Origin: Clarkia xantiana subsp. parviflora
Lineage: Eukaryota; Streptophyta; Magnoliopsida; Myrtales; Onagraceae
NCBI GenBank assembly: GCA_036873135.1
Contig: JAPTYO010000002.1
Location: forward strand, 23,338,452-23,402,451
Length of the DNA stretch: 64,000 nt
Reading direction: 5' to 3'
The notes below the pieces were generated by a model that saw only the letters and a program-made list of their open reading frames with translations, made no database searches and was not told the origin of the DNA. Below, piece after piece: positions 43,095-54,269 of the stretch (position 1 is its first letter; the number at the start of each line of letters is the position of its first letter). Position numbers and translations under genes: made by a program.

Positions 43095-44360
43095 CATCAT
43101 CTAAGGATATACATCCTATCTTTCAAGTCCAAAGCATATGGACAACATAGATAACTCAAGGTATGAAATATTACTAACAAGTTGTCACATAATTATTATT
43201 GAAAACAGGTCCAGGTGACGAAATATCATGCAAGCAAAGGCATGAACAAAGAATTATCAACATCAACACATTCACAAAGGGTTCAACATGCTGGAAGCAG
43301 ACAGCCCAACAGCAACCAAGAGTCAACATCATCTCTAAGGACTTATGGCAAAGAGTTCATAATGTCAACATCAAATGCAATGTCGTCATCCACATATAAG
43401 ACACGACAAGAATGATTGTTTCAACATTCAGCACAACATAGCTCTTCAACATAAGGGCAGCAATCAGCAATCAACAAATACTTACCTCGGTAGGAGTAAC
43501 GCTCCTCCTTGGGCCGGTCCCTCGACCGGGGGGCAGAAGACACCACTGCACAACCCTCAAATCTATTTCCTTTATCACAAGAAGGAATCAGCACGGTCAT
43601 GCTCGGCATAAAAAACTAAGAATCGCTCGAGGAACGCGCCCCTGCGTCGGATCTTTCGAGAACTATACTAAAAACAGAAACTGCAGCCAGCGGTAACTTG
43701 GAAAGTTAACAAGTCCAAAGAAGATACAATGAGACGTCTTACTTACAAGCCCTTTACTGCCACCGTGTCCAAAGACTCCAGAGTAGCGGGGGCACTTGTA
43801 TGGAAATTCCTCTCAACAAATGGATTTCTATACACATCAGCTATCCGCAAAGACAAGTTTTCTCCCATCAAGATGGAGATGATGGACTTACTCACGGTAA
43901 CAACCGTGGGAAGACTAATTCTGACAAGAAGACAACAAGATCGGATATCCTGGAAAATGCAACCAACAATCCAGTTAGTGCGTGAACACACACCAACACT
44001 AATGCAAGCATCTATGCAACAGACGCTCCATGTGAGACAACCATATACGTACAAGACTCGTCAGTCTTCGTACAACAAGTAACAAGCATCACGCAAGTGG
44101 GGCAACCTCTTCAACACATTAACCTTGCATAACAACACCGAGCTCATACTCGCAGCATACAAGATTACAATGGTGGAATATTTCCTAAGTACTTGGCTCA
44201 GGATGACAGTCAGCATATTGCAAGTTGTCGGCATACAACCGCGTGTCAGCATATTATCAGGAGTTGGCATATAACTTGTGTTCGCATCAAGCATACGGAT
44301 ATAACATACATAGTCAGAGATGGTGAAAAGATTCTAAGTGCGGGGGCAAATACGCACACA
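43095..44360 (+). other. Non-coding interior of the gag-only gypsy after the nested insertion
   Basis: No gene or clear repeat is recognised. Short frames on both strands (for example 43729-44082) show no domain. Confidence 0.5.
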
Positions 44361-46280
44361 CAATGTACGTACATACATGTCGACAAGGATGCATGTCGAC
44401 AAGGAGAAAAATATTTTCTAAGTGTTTCCATGTACGTACATACATGTCGACAAGGATGCATGTCGACAAGGAGAAAATTTTTCTAAGTGTTTCCATGTAC
44501 GTACATACACGTCGACAAGGATGCATGTCGGCAAGGAGAAAATTTTCTAAGTGTTTCCATGTACGTACATACATGTCGACAAGGATGCATGTCGACAAGG
44601 AGAAAATATTTTCTAAGTGTTTCCATGTATGTACATACATGTCGACAAGGATACATGTCGACAAGGAGAAAAATATTTTCTAAGTGTTTCCATGTACATA
44701 CATACATGTCGACAAGGATGCATGTCGGCAAGGAGAAAAATATTTTCTAAGTGTTTCCATGTACGTACATACATGTCGACAAGGATGCATGTCGGCAAGG
44801 AGAAAAATATTTTCTAAGTGTTTCCATGTACGTACATACATGTCGACAAGGATGCATGTCGACAAGGATGCATGTCGACAAGGAGAAAATATTTTCTAAG
44901 TGTTTCCATGTACGTACATACATGTCGACAAGGATACATGTCGACAAGGAGAAAAATATTTTCTAAGTGTTTCCATGTATGTACATACATGTCGACAATG
45001 ATGCATGTCGGCAAGGAGAAAAATATTTTCTAAGTGTTTCCATGTACGTACATACATGTCGACAAGGATGCATGTCGACAAGGAGAAAATATTTTCTAAG
45101 TGTTTCCATGTACGTACATACATGTCGACAAGGAGAAAATATTTTCTAAGTGTTTCCATGTACGTACATACATGTCGACACGGATGCATGTCGGCAAGGA
45201 GAAAAATATTTTCTAAGTGTTTCCATGTACGTACATACATGTCGACAAGGATGCATGTCGGCAAGGAGAAAAATATTTTCTAAGTGTTTCCATGTACGTA
45301 CATACATGTCGACAAGGAGAAAATATTTTCTAAGTGTTTCCATGTACGTACATACATGTCGACAATGATGCATGTCGGCAAGGAGAAAAATATTTTCTAA
45401 GTGTTTCCATGTACGTACATACATGTCGACAAGGATGCATGTCGGCAAGGAGAAAAATATTTTCTAAGTGTTTCCATGTACGTACATACATGTCGACAAG
45501 GATGCATGTCGACAAGGATGCATGTCGACAAGGAGAAAATTTTTCTAAGTGTTTCCATGTACGTACATACATGTCGACAAGGATACATGTCGACAAGGAG
45601 AAAAATATTTTCTAAGTGTTTCCATGTACGTACATACATGTCGACAATGATGCATGTCGGCAAGGAGAAAAATATTTTCTAAGTGTTTCCATGTACGTAC
45701 ATACATGTCGACAAGGATGCATGTCGACAAGGAGAAAATATTTTCTAAGTGTTTCCATGTACGTACATACATGTCGAAAAGGAGAAAATATTTTCTAAGT
45801 GTTTCCATGTACGTACATACATGTCGACACAGATGCATGTCGGCAAGGAGAAAAATATTTTCTAAGTGTTTCCATGTACGTACATACATGTCGACAAGGA
45901 TGCATGTCGACAAGGAGAAAATATTTTCTAAGTGTTTCCATGTACGTACATACATGTCGACAAGGATGCATGTCGACAAGGAGAAAAATATTTTCTAAGT
46001 GTTTCTATGTACGTACATACATGTCGACAAGGATGCATGTCGGCAAGGAGAAAAATATTTTCTAAGTGTTTCCATGTACGTACATACATGTCGACAAAGA
46101 GAAAATATTTTCTAAGTGTTTCCATGTACGTACATACATGTCGACAAGGATGCATGTCGACAAGGAGAAAAATATTTTCTAAGTATTTCCATGTACGTAC
46201 ATACATGTCGACAAGGATGCATGTCGTCAAGGAGAAAATATTTTCTAAGTATTTCCATGTACGTACATACATGTCGACAA
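44361..46280. repeat. 67-bp palindrome-rich tandem array, about 28 units
   Basis: The unit runs TTTCCATGTACGTACATACA, TGTCGACAAGGATGCATG, TCGACAAGGAGAAAA, ATATTTTCTAAGTG. It contains the palindromes TGTACGTACA, TGTCGACA (twice), ATGCAT and AAAATATTTT. Within the unit a sub-block of about 15 bp (GATGCATGTCGACAAG) is present zero, one or two times, giving unit lengths of about 52, 67 and 82 bp. Open frames run through on both strands in several phases and are not genes. Units are nearly identical, so amplification is recent. Confidence 0.95.
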
Positions 46281-46429
46281 AGATGGATTGCATACAGCAA
46301 GTAGCTATGCCTCCTAATCACACCTACGACGCTCATCGACAAAGCTCATACGACGACATATATGGTAACTAGTATTAGATATCACTTAAATATTTCCTAA
46401 GTGTTTTAACATACTTGCAGGCAATGACC

Positions 46430-46545
46430 AACAGTCTATACCTGATGCTCAATCATCAAAGTCAACGCGCATAGCAAAAGTCAACGCGCATAGCAAAAAT
46501 CAACGTACATAACCAAAGTCAACGTGCATAGCAAAGTTGGTACGT
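46430..46545 (+). repeat. Short tandem repeat of about 20 bp
   Basis: AAAGTCAACGCGCATAGC and variants recur about five times. Confidence 0.8.
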
Positions 46546-47201
46546 GCAAATAAAAAGGACCAACATCTCAAGAAGCTATCATGCAAGCGATGCTACTAAT
46601 ATGACGAACCGCGAAGAGCAAATACGACAACACTTAAGGAAATATTTCTCTAAGGCATCAAAGCAACAAACGACTACCTCCAAGAGACTCCTTGATGATA
46701 AGGATCAAAGGAGTAATGCACCTACAAGTACTTACGGTATACTCCGCCCTCTTCTAAGTATTTATCTCTACATACATGATTGTTTTGGTGTTATACGTAT
46801 CGAATCCGTCATTTTACATGCATGTTTACATATCGCATGATTCATCATTTAATAATCGCCAAGTCATTTGAGAAGTATACAGATAATATTTCTTACGTCA
46901 CATAATTACGTTCTTGCCATGACCGTTATTTATGCATGTACTGATAGAAGCATGTCCGCATGACGTGTCCCTAACGATAACATGATTGTATGTTATATAT
47001 GCGCATTCCCTATTGCACTAACCGTAATGACAGGAAATAAAATCACTCGGTTGAAAAATCAAAGGACGAGCGAAATCAAGACTCCAACGTCCAACCAATA
47101 ATCAAAACTGGAAGGTTAGCGTCAAGCTCAAATTGGACACGTATCCTAACTTAAAATAGAGTCAAGAAAGGTTTTTAACCGTTACTTGACTCGGGGGCAA
47201 G
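46546..47201 (+). other. 3' non-coding end of the gag-only gypsy
   Basis: No gene is seen. It ends with the purine tract TTGACTCGGGGGCAAG (47186-47201), directly before the 3' LTR. Confidence 0.6.
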
Positions 47202-47972
47202 TGATGGATATGTGCCCAATTCGAGTTCGTATTTATATTTCGGGCCTCGTAAACATGTCAAAATTATATCTCGGTTTGAAAAACGTCTCCCAAAGGGTCA
47301 AAACGGTCCAGAAACGCATTTACGCACGTCCGGACCGGACCTCCGGATTGCATTGCAACCTAGACGTCCGGGTTGCTTGCAATCCGGACGTCCGGATTGC
47401 ATTGCGGGTATCGTGCGATTACCGTTTCCGCGATTACCGTTACGTGTAGAGAAGTCAAGTTCGCGCATTACCAATATGGATAACGGTTACCGCTTGCTTT
47501 TGAACCGTCATCAAACCGCTTTAAAACCGGGTCCGGTCCCAAGGAAGCCTATAAATAGGAGGCCTTGGCCACCCATTTTCACACATCCTCTCATTTGCCC
47601 AACTTTGGTATTTTGAGCTCTGACTTCTCTCTAGAAATATTTTCTCTCTGTAGAATTACTCTTTTAGCCCTATAGTGACTTAAGCTTCGGAGAGGGCTCC
47701 GCTAGCACCACCCCCCCCCTCCGTGCTAGCACCGGTCCTTTGTGCAGGAATCGTCGTCCAGACATCCGGATTTGTGCACAGACCACCGCCTTCCGAGACT
47801 CAGACATCCCTTTGAGACACAACCGCACCTTGAGACACGGACCTTTCCGGGACCCAACCGAACACTCGTCAGTGGCACAGAACCTCTTTCAGACGAAGGG
47901 TTACAGCCCGAAAACCCGCTCAACCATACGAACATACGCGTCCCCACGACCCAGTTCATCCAGGACGCAACA
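47202..47972 (+). repeat. 3' LTR of the gag-only gypsy
   Basis: 771 bp. It matches the 5' LTR closely. The hairpin segment at 47337-47405 has been rewritten relative to 28665-28735. It ends GCAACA before the TSD GTATG. Confidence 0.9.
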
Positions 47973-48284
47973 GTATGTGTTGTAATGTGCATTGTAATGT
48001 GACTTTATTATTATTATAATAATCTATATGAGAGTATATTATATCTTAATATGATAAGATTTAAAAGAATATATATTTTGACAACTTCTTAAAAAATTAT
48101 GTGTGTAGTTAATACTACAGTCATTTATGAGTTCTAAAGACTAAATAATTTAACTCAATACGCACAACTAAAATTCTATTAATTAAAACATTATATATAG
48201 TTTATCAGACAATTTTCAAAAAAAAAAAATTACAACGAGAAAGAGTTACTCATTTTACACGAATATTATGTGAATTATTATTTA

Positions 48285-49111
48285 GGGTTGATAGGTCTTT
48301 TAGTCCAACATGTTTGGCAACTTTTGGGTTTTGGTCATATATCTTTTTTTTTCCTAGTTTTGGTACCATATGTTTGAAAACTTTTGGTTTTTGGTCAATC
48401 CGTTAGTTGACCGTCAGTTTGACCATTAAATAGTCATGTGACTTGCACATGCCTAGTCCCAAAATTTTATTTTGTTCAGTTTAGTCCTCAAAATTATTGT
48501 CCTAACTTTTTATTTTTGCAATTTTGCCCCTAAACATTATCAACCGCACCCTAGACTAAATTGACCTAGCCATGGTCCGGACCATGGCTAGGTCGGACCA
48601 TGGGTATGGTCGCCCAGGTCCGGTGACCCTAGCCATGGTCCAACATAGGCATGGGTCGGACCATGGCTAGGTCAATTTTGCCCAATGGTCCAATTTGATC
48701 AATTGGACCCAAATGCTAAATTGACCTGACCAAGGCCCAACCCATGGCTAGGTCGTACCATGGTTAGGGTCACCCAAGTCCGGCGACCCTAGTCATGGTC
48801 CACCTAGCCATGGGTCGGACCATGGCTAGGTCAATTTACTCTTAGGGTGCGGTTGATAATGTTTAGGGGCTAAATTGTAAAAATAAAAAGTTAGGACAAT
48901 AATTTTGAGGACTAAACTGAATAAAATAAAATTTTGGGACTAGGCATGTGCAAGTCATATGACTATTTAACGGTCAAACTGACGGTCAACTAACGGATTG
49001 ACCAAAAATCAAAAGTTTTCAAACATATGGTACCAAAACTAGGCAAAAAAAGATATATAACCAAAACCCAAAAGTTGTCAAACATGTTGGACCAAAAGAA
49101 CTATTAACCCT
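48285..49111. mobile_element. Foldback element with long inverted repeats, copy 2
   Basis: 827 bp, ends GGGTTGATAGGTCTTTTAG and its near complement CAAAAGAACTATTAACCCT. The arms pair over about 280 bp or more (for example GACCGTCAGTTTGACC with GGTCAAACTGACGGTC). The centre repeats CCATGGCTAGGTCGGACC. The flanks ATTATTTA and GTTATTTA make an 8-bp TSD with one mismatch. No coding sequence. Confidence 0.85.
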
Positions 49112-49455
49112 GTTATTTATTATAATAATGAGTTATAAAGTATATAAAAAATAAAAAGCTACTAATAATTAAAAAAAATTATTATCATAATAAAATTATA
49201 AAGATATTAAAAAATATTTTTTCTATTTAATAAATAATAACACATCGTAATGTTAGACGTAATCTCACATTACATCCGTTTTTGGATGTAATCTCACTTT
49301 ACGTTGAATGGAGTTTGGTCTCATATTACAATAGACATTATATTAAATTACAATGCACATTACGTCTTTTGACAAATCAAGCAACGTAATATAGGTATAA
49401 TGTGGGACGTAATGTGAGATTACATTCCACATTACATCTCCATCCAAACACCCCC

Positions 49456-50236
49456 TATATGCCTACAGTATACATCACTCTTAAATAAATAAATGTATAG
49501 TATTCATGTGTAACTTACAGATTATATACAATATATGTCAAGCTAATATAGAAGGAAATATTAACAATTAATTAAAGCATATATTACTTTTTTTTGGCAA
49601 AAAAAAAAACATATATTACTCGCTTAAATAAATGTATAATATTCATTTTTTTTTTGGCCAAAATATAATATTCATTCGCTAATAGTATATTGGTGGGGAT
49701 CATGGTGTAACTTTTCCTTGTAGATCATCCTTTCCATTGATTTGTTAATTAATGGAGCAGATAATCTTACTTAAAAAGTTTAATTCACGGCTGATGCATA
49801 GTAGTGACATAACGCTATTTGTTCATGATCATAATGTCTATCCAGAATTCATCCTCTAAACCCTTCTTTAGAAAATATTGGTAATATGATCAACTAATTA
49901 ATTAGAATAACATGTTCTATCCGATAAGTAATCAAAATCGTATAGGTGGTCACACCCGTCCCGAAATCTTAGTTACTAATTATTATTATTTGTTAAGTCT
50001 AGAAAACGCCTTCCGTTAGGTTTTGTTTTTCCTTAATAATAATTCAGTTAGGTTAATTAGCTTTTCTGTTTTTGGCAAAACGAAAAAAAAAAACAATTAG
50101 ATTTTCTGTTACGTGTGTGTTGTACTGTCCTGTTCTCCCTATATAAAAAAAATACTGACTTCATTAATTTGAATTTAATTAAGATTAATTTGAATCTAAT
50201 TAAGATATAATCATTGATTCTAATTCTGTCACTGAA
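49456..50236 (+). other. Intergenic region and promoter of the methyltransferase gene
   Basis: AT-rich with no gene. The first half is short runs of A or T. CTATATAAA at 50140-50148 is a likely TATA box 90 bp before the ATG, and ACGTGT at about 50111 is an ACGT-core element. Confidence 0.5.
50140..50148 (+). promoter_or_regulatory. TATA box of the methyltransferase gene
   Basis: CTATATAAA lies about 90 bp upstream of the start codon, which gives a leader of about 60 nt. Confidence 0.5.
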
Positions 50237-52180
50237 ATGGCCAACTCTTCAAGTTCATTACCGGAATCGCATCCGATGAATGGCGGAGACGGTAACTTCA
50301 GCTACACCAAGAACTCCTCTTTGCAGGTACACTTTTATATCTCTAGCTATATATAAATATGGAGACCGTCGTAGATTGCTGCTTTCTAATTAAAGACCAC
50401 ACTTCATACTACTGGAGGTTCTAAATTTTTTTTTTTTTTTACTTTTACTAAAAAATCAAATTTTGTCGATAAAAACTGTTTATGCTGACAGAAAATTTTA
50501 TTCCATCGATAACTATAATTTTACCGGCCAAATTTACCGATGAAATTAAATTCCGTCAGATAATTTTGGTACCACCAGAAGTATACTAAATTGTTTGTTT
50601 CATAAAAGATGATGCATGCATGCTAAGTAGTTAGTTAATTAATCATCATGCACAGAGAAGAGCCTTAACTGCTGCAAAGGATATAATTGCGGAGGCAATT
50701 TCCCAAAATCTGGACATAACCGATTTCTCCCCAGCTCCAACAACTTTCAAGATCGTGGATATGGGATGTTCTGTCGGCCCAAATACATTCTTGGCTGTCC
50801 AGAACATCATACAAGCTGTCCAGTCCAAATTCCATGCCACTCAACCGCCTGTAATTAATACAGAATTCCAAGTTTTCTTCAACGATCACACCGCCAATGA
50901 CTTCAACACCCTCTTTACCTCCCTTCCATCTGATGGACAATATTACGCAGCAGCAGTTCCTGGTTCGTTCCACGCCCGCTTATTCCCTAAATCGTCTCTC
51001 CACTTTGTGCACTCGAGCTATGCCCTACAGTGGCTATCCAAGGTGCCTGAGTCGGTCCTTGATAAGGACTCCCCGGCGTGGAACAAAGGGAGAGTGCATT
51101 ATACGGGTGCGTCTGAACAAGTTGGGGAGGCTTACGCGGTGCAGTTCGCCAAGGATATGGGTGTGTTTTTGAGTGCGAGAGCGGAAGAGATGGTGAGGGG
51201 AGGATTAATGGTGGTGGTGATGCCAGGGGCTCGTGAAGGAGATCGTCATTCACAATTTAAATCAGGTTTTATATTTGATCTTCTTGGGTCTTGCCTCATG
51301 GATATGGTGATTGAGGTACGTAATTCATTTAATTTTTCTTTTGCAATATCTTGTATGAGTTACTAACTTTATAATTATTCACATTGATTTGAGGATGAGA
51401 TTTCATTTGGATATAACTAAGGTATATAACAATAGATTTTTTTAATATGAATTTTAAAATTTAAATCCAAAAATGAGCAATCAATTTTTGAAGTACCAAA
51501 ACTAAAAAAAAAAAACCTAAAATGTTTTAGAATCTCATTCTGAGGTTTGACCGGAAGTTTGTTCAAACCCTTAATTCTATCTCTCTAGTAAAATCCTAGA
51601 ATATTATACAAGAGTTCTAGTCAAACAAAAAATATTATGCAAAGAAACTAAATCGGTCAGTACTTTATCTCTTACGGGTTGACTCGTTGCGATTGGTGAC
51701 TAATTTAGGTGTGGTGCAAGCATTATACAAGTGCTATCGTTTTGATGGATCTTTTAGGACCACCTATAAGAAAAAATAAATAAATTAATAAGTTTATTAA
51801 TAGGCGATTATTGCAAAAATGAGATATTAATTAATAGGTATTCATGATTGATGCAGGGAAAAGTAATGGAAGAAAAGGTAGATTCCTTCAACTATCCACT
51901 GTATGGTCCTTCTAGAAAGGACATAACAGAGGTTGTGGAGGCAAATGGGTGTTTCCGTATCGAGCGATTGGATCTAATTGAAACCGGAATATCGGCCAGT
52001 CCGGAGACCGCAACCATGCATTTGAGAGCGGGTTCAGACAACATCAGCAACCACTTTGGAGCTGAAATCATTGACGAGCTCTTCGATCGTTACTTGAAGA
52101 AAGCGCAAGAGAACGCAAAATGGCTCTATTCCGAAAGCAAAGAGGGTGTTCAACTTATACTCATACTCAAGCGCAAATGA
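50237..52180 (+). CDS. SABATH family S-adenosylmethionine-dependent methyltransferase
   Basis: Exons 50237-50326, 50656-51315 and 51857-52180, all with GT-AG introns (329 and 541 bp) in phase 0, give 357 aa, the usual size of the family. Exon 1 contains HPMNGGDGNFSYTKNSSLQ, the N-terminal SAM and substrate entry motif. Exon 2 contains IVDMGCSVGPNTF (SAM-binding loop), NDHTANDFNTLF, PGSFHARLFP and LHFVHSSYALQWLSKVPE. Exon 3 contains FNYPLYGPSRKDITEVVEANG, split here only by frame of reading, and ends LILILKRK. Family members methylate carboxyl groups of small acids or ring nitrogens in the cytosol (salicylate, jasmonate, farnesoate, loganate, xanthosine). The MNGGDG start resembles the poorly characterised plant clade near Arabidopsis At5g37990 and At5g38100, from memory. 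The substrate cannot be told. No disruption is seen, so the gene is probably functional. Confidence 0.93.
50390..50600. other. Possible CACTA-type subterminal sequence in intron 1
   Basis: The phrases TTTTGTCGATAAAA, TTTACCGATGAAAT and TTCCGTCAGATAATT resemble the subterminal repeats of Spm/CACTA elements. The ends are not clear. Confidence 0.25.
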
Positions 52181-52606
52181 TCCACCGCAAACGTGCATCC
52201 CATTTACGTTACGTACGTTCACAAATATAATTCTCATTTTATTATGGTGATGAATAAGCTTCTTGCTTTTTTTTATGCATACGTATAATGTATAAATTAT
52301 TATTATTTGTATACAAAATCAAAGTTATAATTTTTTATAACGTGTATATATATAAAACAGAGAAATGTATCAATTATTCATTTTATGGTCCGTACTATTA
52401 TTATTGTTAAAGTGAAAGTTTCAAATGGTAACCAAAGCACGTAATTACCCAATTAAGAACTAAACTCTATATCATCGTCAAAAATAGACTATTTATCAAA
52501 ATCATTCTCAGTAAATTAACTTGTAAGAAAAAAATTATGAAGAGCATTATGTATTAAGAATAACCTGATCAACCGCACCACAGTTGCATATATCATCACA
52601 ACTCTT

Positions 52607-52676
52607 GCACTACCCGAGAATCAAACTCGGGTCTATATTGTGACCGGGTACTATTCAACCACTAGACCACTGGTGC
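52607..52676 (-). repeat. tRNA-Gly-like sequence, copy 1 (SINE head or tRNA pseudogene)
   Basis: On - it reads GCACCAGTGGTCTAGTGG, then TTGAATAGTACCCGG, TCACAATATAGACCCG and AGTTTGATTCTCGGG, ending TAGTGC. The layout and A and B boxes are those of plant tRNA-Gly. The anticodon stem no longer pairs well, and the triplet in the anticodon place is GTC instead of GCC. It continues into AT-rich DNA with a T run, as a SINE would. Confidence 0.65.
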
Positions 52677-52925
52677 ATGCCTGTTTATTTAAGTTATCAT
52701 TTTATGGTCCGTACTATTATTATTGTTAAAGTGAAAGTTTCAAATGGTAACCAAAGCACGTATTTACCCAATTAAGAACTAAACTCTATATCATCGTGAA
52801 AAATAGACTATTTATCAAAATCATTCTCAGTAAATTAACTTGTAAGAAAAAAATTATGAAGAGCATTATGTATTAAGAATAACCTGATCAACCGCACCAC
52901 AGTTGCATATATCATCACAGCTCTT

Positions 52926-52995
52926 GCACTACCCGAGAATCAAACTCGGGTCTATATTGTGACCGGGTACTATTCAACCACTAGACCACTGGTGC
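52926..52995 (-). repeat. tRNA-Gly-like sequence, copy 2
   Basis: Second copy within the 319-bp duplication, identical by eye to 52607-52676. Confidence 0.65.
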
Positions 52996-53033
52996 ATGCC
53001 TGTTTATTTAAGTTATTTTATTTATAATAATAA

Positions 53034-53724
53034 AGGTTAAATGGTTTTTTGGTGTAATATGTTTGGTCAAATTTGGCTTTTAGTGTCACATGTTCGCATT
53101 TTGTAGACTTTTGGTGCATCTGTTAGTCAACAGTTAAGTTTGACCGCTAAATACTTTTATTTGTCTAATTTAGTCCTCCAATTTATATCCTTAACTTTAA
53201 AATTTATAATTTAGTCCCCAAAGATTCCAAATCGATCCTAGTTCGAAATAGACCGAGTTAGGGTCTGACCCATGACCCATGGCTGGATCGGACCCTGGCT
53301 AGGGTCGCCCAGGTCCGACGACCCTTGCTAGGGTCAGACCCAGCCATGGGTCCGACCTTAGCTGGATCAATTTGACCCTAGGGTCCGATTGACCCTATCA
53401 GACCTTAGGGTCGCCCAAGTCTGGGGACCCTAGCTAAGGTCCGACCGAGTCACTGGTCGGACCCTAATTTGGTCAATTTCGAACTAGATTCGATTTGGAA
53501 TCTTTGATGACTAAATTGTAAAAATAAAAATCTAATGATATAAATTGGAGGACTAAATTGAACAAAATAAAAGAATTTAACGGTCAAACTTAACTGTTGA
53601 CTAACGAATGTACCAAAAGTCTACAAAATGCAAACATATGGCATCAAAAATCTACAAAATAAAAAGTATTGTACCAAAAACCATCTTTAATTAAACATAT
53701 GACGCCAAAAGACCATTTATCCCT
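53034..53724. mobile_element. Foldback element with long inverted repeats, copy 3
   Basis: 691 bp, ends AGGTTAAATGGTTTTTTGG and CAAAAGACCATTTATCCCT. The exact 8-bp TSD AATAATAA (53026-53033 and 53725-53732) flanks it. The arms pair (for example GTTAGTCAACAGTTAAGTTTGA with its complement near 53580, quoted here in part), and the centre repeats GGGTCGGACC-like words. It is the same family type as copies 1 and 2 but well diverged. Confidence 0.85.
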
Positions 53725-54269
53725 AATAATAATAAACAGAATGGAATGGAACAAAATATAAACATCTTAAAAGTAGTGTAAGTTATTCTAACACTTACAA
53801 ATTTGATCTATAAAACATGAACCCTAGCTAACTATGAAGCACTAAGTCTGATAACTTCATAAATAAATCAGACTTTAATATGTCGGGTTGAGGTTGAAAA
53901 GGGGTTGTGGTGGCATTAGTTAGATATTTGAAAACTCCTCGTCATAACGGCTTTTTTAGGTGTGCTATAAAATGTTATGGTATGTGATCAATTATGCCGG
54001 TTATCTAGGAGGTCAGAGATTTTTTCAACTAAAGTATTATTAAGCTCAAACTTTGCCTTATTGATATTGTCTTGATCTCAATGGTGCATAACCCAGTCTA
54101 TACTACTCAATTACGTTCTATTAGCCTATGTAATTGCAGTTGTAAGATCATATCCAAAATCATTGTTAATTAATAGGCAGAAATCTTACCTCCAGAATAT
54201 TATAACTTCGTTCTAAATTGCATTCGTATTTGACAGGCTCATACACGATAACATCATTGTTGCGTATAA

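Larger units (their letters stand above)
28528..47972 (+). mobile_element. Ty3/gypsy retrotransposon with gag-like ORF only, carrying a nested element
   Basis: The LTRs 28528-29293 and 47202-47972 begin TGATGGATATGTGCCC and end GACGC(C)AACA. The exact 5-bp TSD GTATG flanks the element (28523-28527 and 47973-47977). A TTGGCGCC-type primer site follows the 5' LTR, and the purine tract CTCGGGGGCAAG precedes the 3' LTR. The interior holds a 564-codon gag-like ORF, repeat-rich non-coding DNA, a nested relative (33592-43089) and a 67-bp satellite-like array. No protease, reverse transcriptase, RNase H or integrase is seen. Without the nest it is about 9.9 kb. Confidence 0.9.
27777..49455. mobile_element. 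Inverted-repeat element of about 0.8 kb split by three later insertions
   Basis: The left end is GGGGGCGTTTGGATTG and the right end is CCATCCAAACACCCCC, an inverted repeat with a few mismatches. Both ends have subterminal AATGTGGGATTAC or TGTGAGATTACATT motifs. After removing the hAT-like element, the gypsy and the foldback element with their TSDs, about 800 bp remain. A TSD is not clear. No coding sequence. Confidence 0.6.
52379..53016. repeat. 319-bp tandem duplication downstream of the methyltransferase gene
   Basis: 52379-52697 and 52698-53016 are almost identical (a handful of substitutions). Each copy carries a tRNA-Gly-like sequence on the - strand. Confidence 0.9.

Noticed and set aside
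44363..46372. Many open frames on both strands through the 67-bp array
   Set aside because: They arise because the repeat unit has no stops in several frames. They overlap on both strands, repeat the same peptide, and lack any domain.
52607..52676. Functional tRNA gene
   Set aside because: The anticodon stem and acceptor stem have mismatches, the anticodon position does not fit the glycine body, and the copy lies in a recent tandem duplication.
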